From Lacticaseibacillus parakribbianus (GTDB lineage: Bacteria > Bacillota > Bacilli > Lactobacillales > Lactobacillaceae): a stretch of 64,000 bases of DNA. Within the stretch, counting starts at the first letter, position 1, and the number at the start of each line of letters is the position of its first letter. The position numbers and the translations under genes are program-made. The stretch covers positions 52,027-116,026 of the forward strand of contig NZ_JANQBA010000010.1 of assembly GCF_025490915.1 (NCBI RefSeq), written 5' to 3'. Shown here one piece after another: positions 41,440-48,815 of the stretch. The notes beneath the pieces are model-generated. The model worked only from the letters and a program-made list of their open reading frames with translations, made no database searches and was not told the origin of the DNA.

Positions 41440-42696
41440 CTATTTGGTGAAGAAGGTGACCTGAGCGGCGCCGATGATGCCTAACCGCACATGGGCGTAG
41501 GTCAGCCCCCCCTGGATGTACAGGGTATACGGTGGCCGCAGGGGGCCATCGGCGGAGAACTCGATGGTCGAGCCGGACACGAAGTTACCGGCGGCCATCA
41601 CGACCTTGTCCTCGTAACCCGTCATCTCGGACGGCTCCGGAGTGACGAAGGCGTCGACCGGCGAGTTCTCCTGGACGGCCTTGGTGAAGCTGACCATGTC
41701 CGTCGGGTTGCCGAAGTTGACCGTTTGAATCAAGTCGGTGCGAGGCGCATCCCACTTCGGCGCCACGTCCAGACCCAACCGTTCAAGCAAGGCGGCCTCA
41801 AAGATTGCCCCCTTGATCGCGTTGCCGGTGACGGAAGGCGCTAGGAAGAAGCCCTCGTACATGTCGAACAGGTTGCTGCCCGTCGCCCCTTCCGCCGGAC
41901 CGATGCCAGGCACGGTCATGCGGTAGGACACCCGCTCGACCAGGTCCTTGCGCCCGACGATGTAGCCGCCGGTCTTGGCGATACCACCGCCGGCGTTTTT
42001 GATCAGCGACCCGGCCATCAGATCCGCCCCGACGTCCAGGGGCTCCAGGGTCTCGGAAAACTCACCGTACGCGTTGTCGACGAAAATCCACACGTCAGGC
42101 GCCACTTCCCGCACCGCCGCTACCATCTCCTTGATCTTGGCCACCGTGAAGGAGTCGCGCGTCGCGTAGCCGCGCGAGCGCTGGATGCAGACCACCTTGG
42201 TCTCCGGCCGGATGCGGGCCTTGATCGCCGGCAAATCCGCCGAACCGTCCGGCAGCAGCGGCACGTAATCGCACTTGATGCCGTACTCCTTGGCGCTGCC
42301 GATGCCGTTGCCGGCCATGCCCAGCACCTGCTGCAGCGTGTCGTACGGCTCGCCGGTGATGTAGAGCAGCTCGTCGCCGGGCCGCACCAAGCCGAGCTCC
42401 GCCACGCCGATGGTGTGGGTGCCGGAGACGAACTGCGGCCGCACCAGCGCGTCCTCGCCGCCCAGCACCTGGGCGTAGATGGCCTCTAAGGTGTCGCGGC
42501 CGAAGTCATCGTCGCCATACCCCGTGGTGCCCAGCAAGCTGCTTTCCGCCACGTGGTGATCGCGGTAGGCCTTCAGGACCTTGGCTTGATTATCCATGAT
42601 CTGCTCGTCAATCTCCGCCAGCCGCGGCGCAATCTGCCGATCGACGTCCGTTACCAGCGCAATCAGCTTGGCATCGTACTCATCTTTCCAACTCAA
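41440..42696 (-). CDS. PLP-dependent methionine gamma-lyase family protein (YnbB-like)
   Basis: The 418-residue aminotransferase-fold enzyme matches the family annotated as YnbB or aluminium resistance protein: FVSGTHTIGVAELGLVRPGDELLY, the PLP lysine in GSLIKNAGGGIAKTGGY, and the C-terminal PYTLYIQGGLTYAHVRLGI. The precise reaction is unproven. I place the start at a TTG (42696) because AAAGGAG is upstream; it overlaps the miaA stop by 4 nt (TTGA). The miaA-ynbB order is conserved in Firmicutes. Confidence 0.9.
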   Translation of the reverse strand: MSWKDEYDAKLIALVTDVDRQIAPRLAEIDEQIMDNQAKVLKAYRDHHVAESSLLGTTGYGDDDFGRDTLEAIYAQVLGGEDALVRPQFVSGTHTIGVAELGLVRPGDELLYITGEPYDTLQQVLGMAGNGIGSAKEYGIKCDYVPLLPDGSADLPAIKARIRPETKVVCIQRSRGYATRDSFTVAKIKEMVAAVREVAPDVWIFVDNAYGEFSETLEPLDVGADLMAGSLIKNAGGGIAKTGGYIVGRKDLVERVSYRMTVPGIGPAEGATGSNLFDMYEGFFLAPSVTGNAIKGAIFEAALLERLGLDVAPKWDAPRTDLIQTVNFGNPTDMVSFTKAVQENSPVDAFVTPEPSEMTGYEDKVVMAAGNFVSGSTIEFSADGPLRPPYTLYIQGGLTYAHVRLGIIGAAQVTFFTK

Positions 42697-43634
42697 TGCT
42701 TGTTCTCCTTTGTTTGCCACGAGGCGACCAGCGCCTCGACGTCTTTAAGTTCCTCTGGGTGTGCCACCAGGTCGAACCAGTGCGTCGGCATCTGGTGGCG
42801 AAAATAGGTCAGCTGGCGCTTGGCGTAGCGCCGCGAATTCTGCTTGACGGCGGCCACCGCAGCGGCCAGGTCGCAATCCCCATTCAGGTACGGCAGGAAT
42901 TCCTTGTAGCCGATGGCCCTCAGCGCCTGCGCTTCGGGACCGGCCGCGGCCACCACCCGCCGCACCTCGGCGAGCAGCCCGGCGGTGAGCATCTGGTCAA
43001 CCCGCGCGTTGATTCGCGCGTACAAGGCCGACCGCTCGGTGGTCAACCCGAGCACCAGCGCATCGTAGGCCGGCGGCGACTGCTGTTGCCTGGAGAACAG
43101 CTGGCCGGTGGCGGCGACCTCAAGCGCCCGAATCACCCGCCGCGGGTTGCCTTCGGGAATCGCCGCGGCCGCGGCCGGGTCAACCGCCTCAAGCCGCTTG
43201 TGCAAGGCGGCCGGCCCGGCCGCTGCGAGCTCGGCGTTCAGCGCCGCTCGCAGGCCAGCGGGCGGGGCCGCTCCGCCCAGGTTCAGCCCCAGCCGCAGCG
43301 TGTTGAGGTAAAAGCCGGTGCCACCGACCACAATCGGTAGGTGACCGCGGCCGCTCACCGCCTCAATGGCCGCCGTGGCCCGGGCCGCGAACTGAGCGGC
43401 CGAAAACGGCGTCCCCGGCGCCACGATATCGACCAAGTGGTGTGGCACCCCCGCCATTTCGGCGGGCGTGACCTTGGCCGTGCCGATGTCCATGCCAGTG
43501 TAGATCTGGTAGGCGTCGCCGTTGATCACCTCACCGGAGAAGCGCTTGGCCAAGGCAACGGCCAGGGCGCTTTTGCCGGTAGCGGTCGGGCCGCCAATCA
43601 TCAAAATTTGGGTTTTAAAAGCCTCAGAGTTCAT
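42693..43634 (-). CDS. miaA: tRNA dimethylallyltransferase MiaA
   Basis: MiaA adds the isopentenyl group to A37 of tRNAs reading UNN codons. The 313-residue product has the P-loop GGPTATGKSALA, the DAYQIYTGMDIGTAK segment and the C-terminal QNSRRYAKRQLTYFRHQMPTHWF region. GGTGATG precedes the ATG but is weak. It is translationally coupled to the YnbB-like gene. Confidence 0.96.
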   Translation of the reverse strand: MNSEAFKTQILMIGGPTATGKSALAVALAKRFSGEVINGDAYQIYTGMDIGTAKVTPAEMAGVPHHLVDIVAPGTPFSAAQFAARATAAIEAVSGRGHLPIVVGGTGFYLNTLRLGLNLGGAAPPAGLRAALNAELAAAGPAALHKRLEAVDPAAAAAIPEGNPRRVIRALEVAATGQLFSRQQQSPPAYDALVLGLTTERSALYARINARVDQMLTAGLLAEVRRVVAAAGPEAQALRAIGYKEFLPYLNGDCDLAAAVAAVKQNSRRYAKRQLTYFRHQMPTHWFDLVAHPEELKDVEALVASWQTKENKH

Positions 43635-43720
43635 TTCATCACCAGCTTCTAGTATACTGAATGTAGCACCTAAGTTCTACCAAACCCGCGGAATGCGGCT
43701 TAGTGAAAAGAGGGATCTGT

Positions 43721-43900
43721 ATGAAGCACAAATTTTTCAAGGGCTTCTTGTTCGGGGTTCTGGCAACCGCCGGCGCCGTAGCCGGAAGCGTCGTCGCCTT
43801 CAAGAAATCCTACATTGAACCCGTCGAAGACAAGGTTGAAGAGATCAACTCCAACCGGCGCAAGGCCAACCGCAAGCGCCACGGCGCTCACATGGGCTAG
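43721..43900 (+). CDS. DUF3042 family small protein
   Basis: The 59-residue product has one N-terminal hydrophobic segment (FFKGFLFGVLATAGAVAGSVVAF) and a charged C-terminal tail rich in Arg, Lys and His. This matches the lactobacillar DUF3042 family of unknown function. AAGAGGGAT precedes the ATG at 43721; an upstream in-frame start lacks this site. An extended -10 (TAGTATACT, 43651-43659) lies upstream, divergent from miaA. Confidence 0.85.
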   Translation: MKHKFFKGFLFGVLATAGAVAGSVVAFKKSYIEPVEDKVEEINSNRRKANRKRHGAHMG

Positions 43901-43907
43901 CCCAATC

Positions 43908-43943
43908 AAAAAAACGGCGACCGCATTCGTGGTCGCCGTTTTT
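43908..43943. terminator. bidirectional terminator between DUF3042 and yqhL
   Basis: AAAAAAACGGCGACC-gcattcgt-GGTCGCCGTTTTTG: T-runs on both strands. Confidence 0.94.
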
Positions 43944-43949
43944 GATTAC

Positions 43950-44354
43950 CTAAGAGAGCTTCTTGGCCTTGGTCTTGCCGGACCAGTTATCGTAGCCGCC
44001 CTTAAGGAAGTACAGCTTCGTGAAGCCGGCCTTCTTCAGGCGCGTGGCCGCGCGAACGGACATCTGGCCGGTCAGGTCGTACATATACACCGGCAGGTCC
44101 TTGCGCAGCTCGTTCATGCGGGTCTTGAGCACCGTGAACGGCAGGTTGCGGGCCCCCAGCACGTGGCCGGCGTCGAAGTCCTTCTTCTCGCGCAGGTCGA
44201 TAATCTGCGCCTTGCGCATGGTTTTTTCAAAGTCCTCGGGAGACAGCTCCCCGCCGACGGACTTCAGCCGCGACTTCTGGAATGCACCGATGCCCCAAGA
44301 CACCGCCCAGACAATCAGCCCGGCCCCCAGTAAAATAACTAAGAATTGAATCAA
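43950..44354 (-). CDS. yqhL: membrane-anchored rhodanese-like protein without the catalytic cysteine
   Basis: The 134-residue product has an N-terminal membrane segment (about residues 4-24) and a rhodanese fold: IIDLREKKDFDAGHVLGARNLPF and LYFLKGGYDNW. The active-site loop reads YDLTGQMSVRAA with no cysteine, so sulfurtransferase activity is unlikely. It begins at TTG (44354). The location after gluP-yqgQ-glk matches Bacillus yqhL. The function of YqhL is not established. Confidence 0.88.
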   Translation of the reverse strand: MIQFLVILLGAGLIVWAVSWGIGAFQKSRLKSVGGELSPEDFEKTMRKAQIIDLREKKDFDAGHVLGARNLPFTVLKTRMNELRKDLPVYMYDLTGQMSVRAATRLKKAGFTKLYFLKGGYDNWSGKTKAKKLS

Positions 44355-44377
44355 AAATCTCGCCCCTATTCGCTAAC

Positions 44378-45334
44378 TTATCGTGCCAAGCTGGCCGCCC
44401 CGATGACGCCGGCCGTGTTGCCCAACGTCGCCAGCCGCAGGTGCGTCGTGTTACGCACGTTCGGGAAGACGAAGGACTGGAAGTACTGATCGACCCGCGA
44501 CAGCAGGAAGTCGCCGGCGGCACTGACCCCGCCGCCGATCAAAATGTACTCCGGGTTGAGCATGTTGCCCAGGTTGCCCAGGCCCAGACCCAGGTAGTAG
44601 GATACCTTGTCGACAATCATCAAAGCCAGCTTGTCGCCGGCTTGGGCGCATTCAAAGACAATCTTGGAGGAGATGTCGTCGCCGTTGTCAAGGATCTGCT
44701 TGAGTGTCGAGTCCCCTGCGTATTCCTCGGCCATGTCACGGGCCACGCGAACCACGCCGGTGGCACTGGCGACGGTTTCAAGGCAGCCCTTCTTGCCGCA
44801 GGTACACATGTAGCCATTCGGGTCGACCGTGACGTGACCGATTTCACCGGCCGAGCCGGCCGCCCCGTGCAGCAGCAGGCCATCGGCGATGATACCGCCG
44901 CCGATGCCGGTGCCCAGGGCCACCAGGGTCACGTTCTTGGACTTGTTGCCGGCCCCTTTCCACTGCTCGCCCAGCGCCGCCACGTTGACGTCGTTGTCGA
45001 TGCTGAAGGGAATGCCGGTGGCCGCCTCGATGTCGCGCTTGGGGTGCTGCAGGGTTTTCCAGTTCAGGTTGTAGGCGCCGATGACGGTGCCTTGCTCGGT
45101 GTCGACCGTGCCTGGGGTCCCCATGCCGATGCCGTTGAAGTCCTCGGCCTTCATGTTGTAAAGCGCCAGGTGGTCGGTGATGGACGCGATGATGTCCGGG
45201 ATGATGTGGCGTCCCTCGTCCAGAATGTTGGTGTCGATGCTCCAGCGCTGCTGGATCTCGCCCTCCGCGGTCATAATGGCGAACTTGCAGGTCGTCCCGC
45301 CCAAGTCTACGCCGATCAGCTTCTTGTCAGTCAT
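44378..45334 (-). CDS. glk: glucokinase, ROK family
   Basis: Glk phosphorylates glucose with ATP. The 318-residue ROK protein has GVDLGGTTCKFAI at the N terminus, the ALGTGIGGGIIADG motif, and the zinc-binding CTCGKKGCLE motif of Gram-positive glucokinases. The ATG overlaps the yqgQ stop by 8 nt (ATGACTGA). Confidence 0.96.
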   Translation of the reverse strand: MTDKKLIGVDLGGTTCKFAIMTAEGEIQQRWSIDTNILDEGRHIIPDIIASITDHLALYNMKAEDFNGIGMGTPGTVDTEQGTVIGAYNLNWKTLQHPKRDIEAATGIPFSIDNDVNVAALGEQWKGAGNKSKNVTLVALGTGIGGGIIADGLLLHGAAGSAGEIGHVTVDPNGYMCTCGKKGCLETVASATGVVRVARDMAEEYAGDSTLKQILDNGDDISSKIVFECAQAGDKLALMIVDKVSYYLGLGLGNLGNMLNPEYILIGGGVSAAGDFLLSRVDQYFQSFVFPNVRNTTHLRLATLGNTAGVIGAASLAR

Positions 45335-45572
45335 CAGTTTTTCCTCCGTCAGATTGGATTAAGGGGTGGTTTTGCTCTTGTTCGTGAGCGTGGCGCAGCA
45401 CAATTTTAGCCGATGCGTAAAGCCGGTCGTCGATTAAGCCGGACGCGTGGAGCCGGTCGACCTCGACGGCGGCCAGCTCGATGTCCCACAGCCGCTTGCC
45501 CACGTGGATGTAAGTGCCGTAGCGCTTCAGCAACTGCAGCACGTCGTAGTATGTTCTCAGCGTCTCAGGCAT
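45327..45572 (-). CDS. yqgQ: YqgQ-family protein (DUF910)
   Basis: The 81-residue product TYYDVLQLLKRYGTYIHVGKRLWDIELAAVE matches the short YqgQ helix-hairpin proteins of unknown function, always found beside glk. The ATG at 45572 overlaps the gluP stop by 8 nt (ATGCCTGA). It has an acidic extension at the end. Confidence 0.92.
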   Translation of the reverse strand: MPETLRTYYDVLQLLKRYGTYIHVGKRLWDIELAAVEVDRLHASGLIDDRLYASAKIVLRHAHEQEQNHPLIQSDGGKTDD

Positions 45573-46242
45573 AAGTGAACCCCACATAAAGCAGTGCGAC
45601 GAGCCCGACGACCAGCACCGTACCGCCGATCACCCGGCGGCTGGTCGGCACCGGCCCGAGCTGCGGGGCGCCGACGGCAAACGCGATCAACACGCCACCG
45701 ACCAGGCCCCCGATGTGCCCGAAGATGTCCACTCCGCTTGAGAACAGGTTGAACACCAGGTTCATCGCCGCCAGCATCATGAACTGCCGCGACAGCTGCG
45801 TGATCACCGGGTTGTGCCGGTAGCTGTCACCGAGCATCAAAAACGCGCCCATCAGCCCGAAGATTGCGGTCGAGGCCCCGGCGGCCAGGCCGTTAGCGTT
45901 GAACACGAAGCTCGCCACGTTGCCGGCCACCCCGGACACTAGGTAGATCACCAGGAAACGCCAGTGACCAAAAATGCGCTCCGTGATTGCCCCGAGGTAA
46001 AACAGCGACACGGCGTTGACCACGATGTGCATCAGGCCGATATGCACGAACATCGGCGTGAACAGGCGCCACCACTGACCCAAGTAGATCAGTGGGTTCC
46101 ACCGGGCCCCGAAGCGCAACAGCACGTAACTGTCGGTCGAGCCACCGCCCAGCGTCTCCAGCACAAACACCAGCACCGTGACCGCCAGCAAGGCATAAGT
46201 CACGAACGGTGTGTCATCAAGTCTGCGCCAAGTTCGCTGCAT
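45565..46242 (-). CDS. gluP: rhomboid family intramembrane serine protease (GluP-like)
   Basis: The 225-residue product has six membrane segments with the catalytic serine in AAGASTAIFGLMGAF and the histidine in FGHIGGLVGG, plus the FTPMFVHIGLMHIVVNAVSL motif. It is shorter than Bacillus GluP because the C-terminal TPR part is missing, as in other lactobacilli. AAGGAGGG precedes the ATG at 46242. It opens the gluP-yqgQ-glk-yqhL operon; rpmG and the 5-formyl-THF cyclo-ligase gene often found upstream are absent. Confidence 0.94.
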   Translation of the reverse strand: MQRTWRRLDDTPFVTYALLAVTVLVFVLETLGGGSTDSYVLLRFGARWNPLIYLGQWWRLFTPMFVHIGLMHIVVNAVSLFYLGAITERIFGHWRFLVIYLVSGVAGNVASFVFNANGLAAGASTAIFGLMGAFLMLGDSYRHNPVITQLSRQFMMLAAMNLVFNLFSSGVDIFGHIGGLVGGVLIAFAVGAPQLGPVPTSRRVIGGTVLVVGLVALLYVGFTYA

Positions 46243-46546
46243 GGCACCCTCCTTTAGCATCCGCTCACGCACAACGCCCCGCCGCGGTCACCCGGACGGG
46301 GCGCTTCTACTCTCCCGTTCACAAACAGGAGCCAAACGATTCCCCTACAACTGGTCAGTCCAGTTATCCCTTACAGTGTAGCATTTTTTGAAGACACTGC
46401 CTAGCATACCCGCGCGGATGGTCACGCTTGCGCGAAACGGGCAACGCGAGAAGCGCCGGTGAGGCAGTCATTGCCTTACCGGCGCTTTCAAGCGGCTCCG
46501 CGTGACCTGACCAGCGCCGACGGATCGCGCCGGTTCGGGTTGGCGC
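46243..46546. other. intergenic region with gluP promoter and a palindrome
   Basis: No gene is visible in these 304 bp. On the minus strand TAGGCA, 17 nt, TACACT (-10 at 46375-46380) can serve gluP. AACTGG-tcagt-CCAGTT (46350-46366) follows just after the -10. A CGCCCCG/CGGGGCG hairpin lies close to gluP, and the pbp2b hairpin at 46451-46487 lies at the other end. Confidence 0.55.
46451..46487 (-). terminator. hairpin downstream of pbp2b
   Basis: AGCGCCGGT-a-AGGCA ... TGCCT-c-ACCGGCGCT is a 14-bp stem with one mismatch. The minus strand has only TTCTCG after it, so termination efficiency is uncertain. Confidence 0.6.
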
Positions 46547-48676
46547 TCAGCCGTTAATCGTCGCCTGGGTCTCCGAGTAGTTCTTGACCTTGGCCACCTT
46601 GTAGAGGCTGTAGTAATCGGTGAACATCTGCTTGGCGATGTCCAAGGCGTAGCTCGTCTGCTCCGACAGGTTCGGGACCACCACGGCGATGGCGACCTGC
46701 GGGTTCTTGGCCGGGGCGAAGCCGATGAAGCTTTGGGTGATGGTTTCGACCATTTTGGAGTTCATGTTGTCGGGATCAACATGCGCGAAGGATTGCGCGG
46801 TCCCGGTTTTACCGGCGACGCCCGGGTTCAGCGGCTTCAGCGCCATGCCGGTCGACCAGCCCGAGGTGCCATGAACCACTTCCCACATCCCCTGCTTAAC
46901 CAAGTTGAGCTGGGCCTGCGTGTTTTTGACCTTGCTCAGGACGGTCGGGACGGTGGTCGAGACGGTTGGCCCGGCCTGGCCGTTGCTCAGCGTCTTGCTG
47001 ATGCTCTTGACCACGTAAGGCTTGAGGCGGTAGCCGTTGTTGGCGATGGCCGAGACGTACTGGGCCTCTTGAATCAGGGTATAAGTATCGAAGTTACCAA
47101 ACGAGAAGTCCAGCGCCGAACCGTAGAGCGGCAGGCCGGTGTCTGGGTTGATCGTGTTGGCGGCCTGGCCGGTGGTTTCGCCGGGCAGGTCGATGCCGGT
47201 TTTTTGACCCAGCCCGAACTGGGAGAAGTAGTAGCGCATCTTGGTGAAAATGTCGTTGTCCATGCCAAACAGCTTGTGCGGCACGTACTTGGCGTTCCCT
47301 TCCTTCATGGCCAGGCGCATCATGTAGATGTTCGAAGACACCGCCAAGGCCTTGGCCGCCGTCAGGCTACCAAAGGTACCGGCCGCGTAGTCGGACTTTT
47401 TGACCGCCGTGCCGGTCAGGTAGATCGGCACATCGGACTGGGTGTTGTTGGTCGTGGTGATTACGCCGTCTTGCAAGGCCCCGAGCACCATCGCCGGCTT
47501 GGCCACGGACCCCATGGTGAAGGCGCGGTTGATCACGCCCAGCGAGTCGTCGGTCACCTTGCCGGTTTTGGTGTTGTGGGCCCGGCCGGCGATGGCCAGA
47601 ATCGCCCCGGTATTGGGGTTGATGGCCACGGCGTAGGCCCCGTCGGCGTACTGCGCCTTGCCGGCCTTCAGCGCGGCGGCGAAGGTTTTGGTCAACGCGC
47701 TTTGCACCTTGGCCTGGTACTGGGAGTCGATGGTCAAATTGAGGTTGGCCCCCTGCTCGCCCTTGAACTGCTGGACCTGATCGACAATCGCGTTGTTGTT
47801 GCCGATCTCGACTTGGGTGCGGGACTTGGCACCGCGCAACACGTTCTCGTAGGCCTTTTCGAGGTAAGACGTCCCGACCCGGTCGTTGCGGGCGTAGCCG
47901 TTGGCCAGGTATGCGTTAATGGTTTCCTCGGGCAGCCCGGCCTTTTCACTCGACACGGTGCCGATGATGCCGGCCATCGAGCTACCGTTGGGGTAGGTGC
48001 GGGTCCAGTTGGTACCCAGGTTGACCCCGGACATCTTGGTCAGGTGCTCGCCGACGGTCGCGACCTCCTTGGTGGTGACGTCTTGGTCCTTGACGTACAC
48101 CGTCGTCAGCTGGGAGGCCCCGTTGAGCTTCTTGTAGATAAAGGCGGCCTGCCGCTGTTTGTCCGTGAAGGTCGGCAGGTGCTTCTTGGCGTACTCACGC
48201 TCGGCCTGGTACAACACCGCCGGCTTCACACCGCTTTTTTGCATGGCGGCCGGCAGCTTGGCAATCACCGCCTTGGAGGTCGCCGGATCGGCCAGGTAGT
48301 AATCCGCGTAGTCGCCGTCGAGCATGCTCTCGACCGTCACCGTGATGTAGCCGCCCAGCGTGTCTGCGACCTGGCGCATCTGCTCAGACGTCACGCCGAC
48401 GCCCTTGGTGTAGGTGATGGCGGAATCCGGCTGGTTAGTGACCAAGGCCCGGCCCTTGCTGTCGAAAATCTCGCCGCGCGGCACCGTGCCGGTCACCGTC
48501 GCGGTACCCGTGCTATCGACCGCGGCCCGAAACTTGCCGCCGTTCATAATCTGCAGGTATGCCAACTGGGCGACCAGGGCCGCCAGCAGGACGAACACGA
48601 AAAAGAACAGCAGGTTCAGGCGAAACGGAATGTGTGAGTGCTCGCGCTTGGGTTTTGGCGTCCGGATGTATTTCAA
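46547..48676 (-). CDS. pbp2b: penicillin-binding protein 2b, class B transpeptidase
   Basis: The 709-residue protein has a short basic cytoplasmic tail, a membrane helix (LNLLFFFVFVLLAALVAQLAY), a dimerisation domain and a transpeptidase domain with SVAK in MGSVAKPAMV, SSN in AVSSNIYMMR and KTG in GKTGTAQSF. PBP2b works in elongation with RodA. I place the start at a TTG (48676) with AAAGGGG 8 nt upstream; the longer frame from 48835 includes a non-family N terminus. It is divergent from yfhO. Confidence 0.95.
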   Translation of the reverse strand: MKYIRTPKPKREHSHIPFRLNLLFFFVFVLLAALVAQLAYLQIMNGGKFRAAVDSTGTATVTGTVPRGEIFDSKGRALVTNQPDSAITYTKGVGVTSEQMRQVADTLGGYITVTVESMLDGDYADYYLADPATSKAVIAKLPAAMQKSGVKPAVLYQAEREYAKKHLPTFTDKQRQAAFIYKKLNGASQLTTVYVKDQDVTTKEVATVGEHLTKMSGVNLGTNWTRTYPNGSSMAGIIGTVSSEKAGLPEETINAYLANGYARNDRVGTSYLEKAYENVLRGAKSRTQVEIGNNNAIVDQVQQFKGEQGANLNLTIDSQYQAKVQSALTKTFAAALKAGKAQYADGAYAVAINPNTGAILAIAGRAHNTKTGKVTDDSLGVINRAFTMGSVAKPAMVLGALQDGVITTTNNTQSDVPIYLTGTAVKKSDYAAGTFGSLTAAKALAVSSNIYMMRLAMKEGNAKYVPHKLFGMDNDIFTKMRYYFSQFGLGQKTGIDLPGETTGQAANTINPDTGLPLYGSALDFSFGNFDTYTLIQEAQYVSAIANNGYRLKPYVVKSISKTLSNGQAGPTVSTTVPTVLSKVKNTQAQLNLVKQGMWEVVHGTSGWSTGMALKPLNPGVAGKTGTAQSFAHVDPDNMNSKMVETITQSFIGFAPAKNPQVAIAVVVPNLSEQTSYALDIAKQMFTDYYSLYKVAKVKNYSETQATING

Positions 48677-48815
48677 AATCAGATCCCCTTTAAGTGTCTG
48701 CCTCGAGTGTAGCAAAAATCGTGACCAAACGCCACGGCTCAACCAGTATGTTAGACTATGGGTATCGCTTTTGACCCATTCATTGAAGAACTTTAAGGTT
48801 TCTTGGAGGTTTTGC

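Noticed and set aside
46733..48637. 634-codon plus-strand frame antisense to pbp2b
   Set aside because: Shadow of a complete class B PBP with SxxK, SxN and KTG motifs; no ribosome site or family match.
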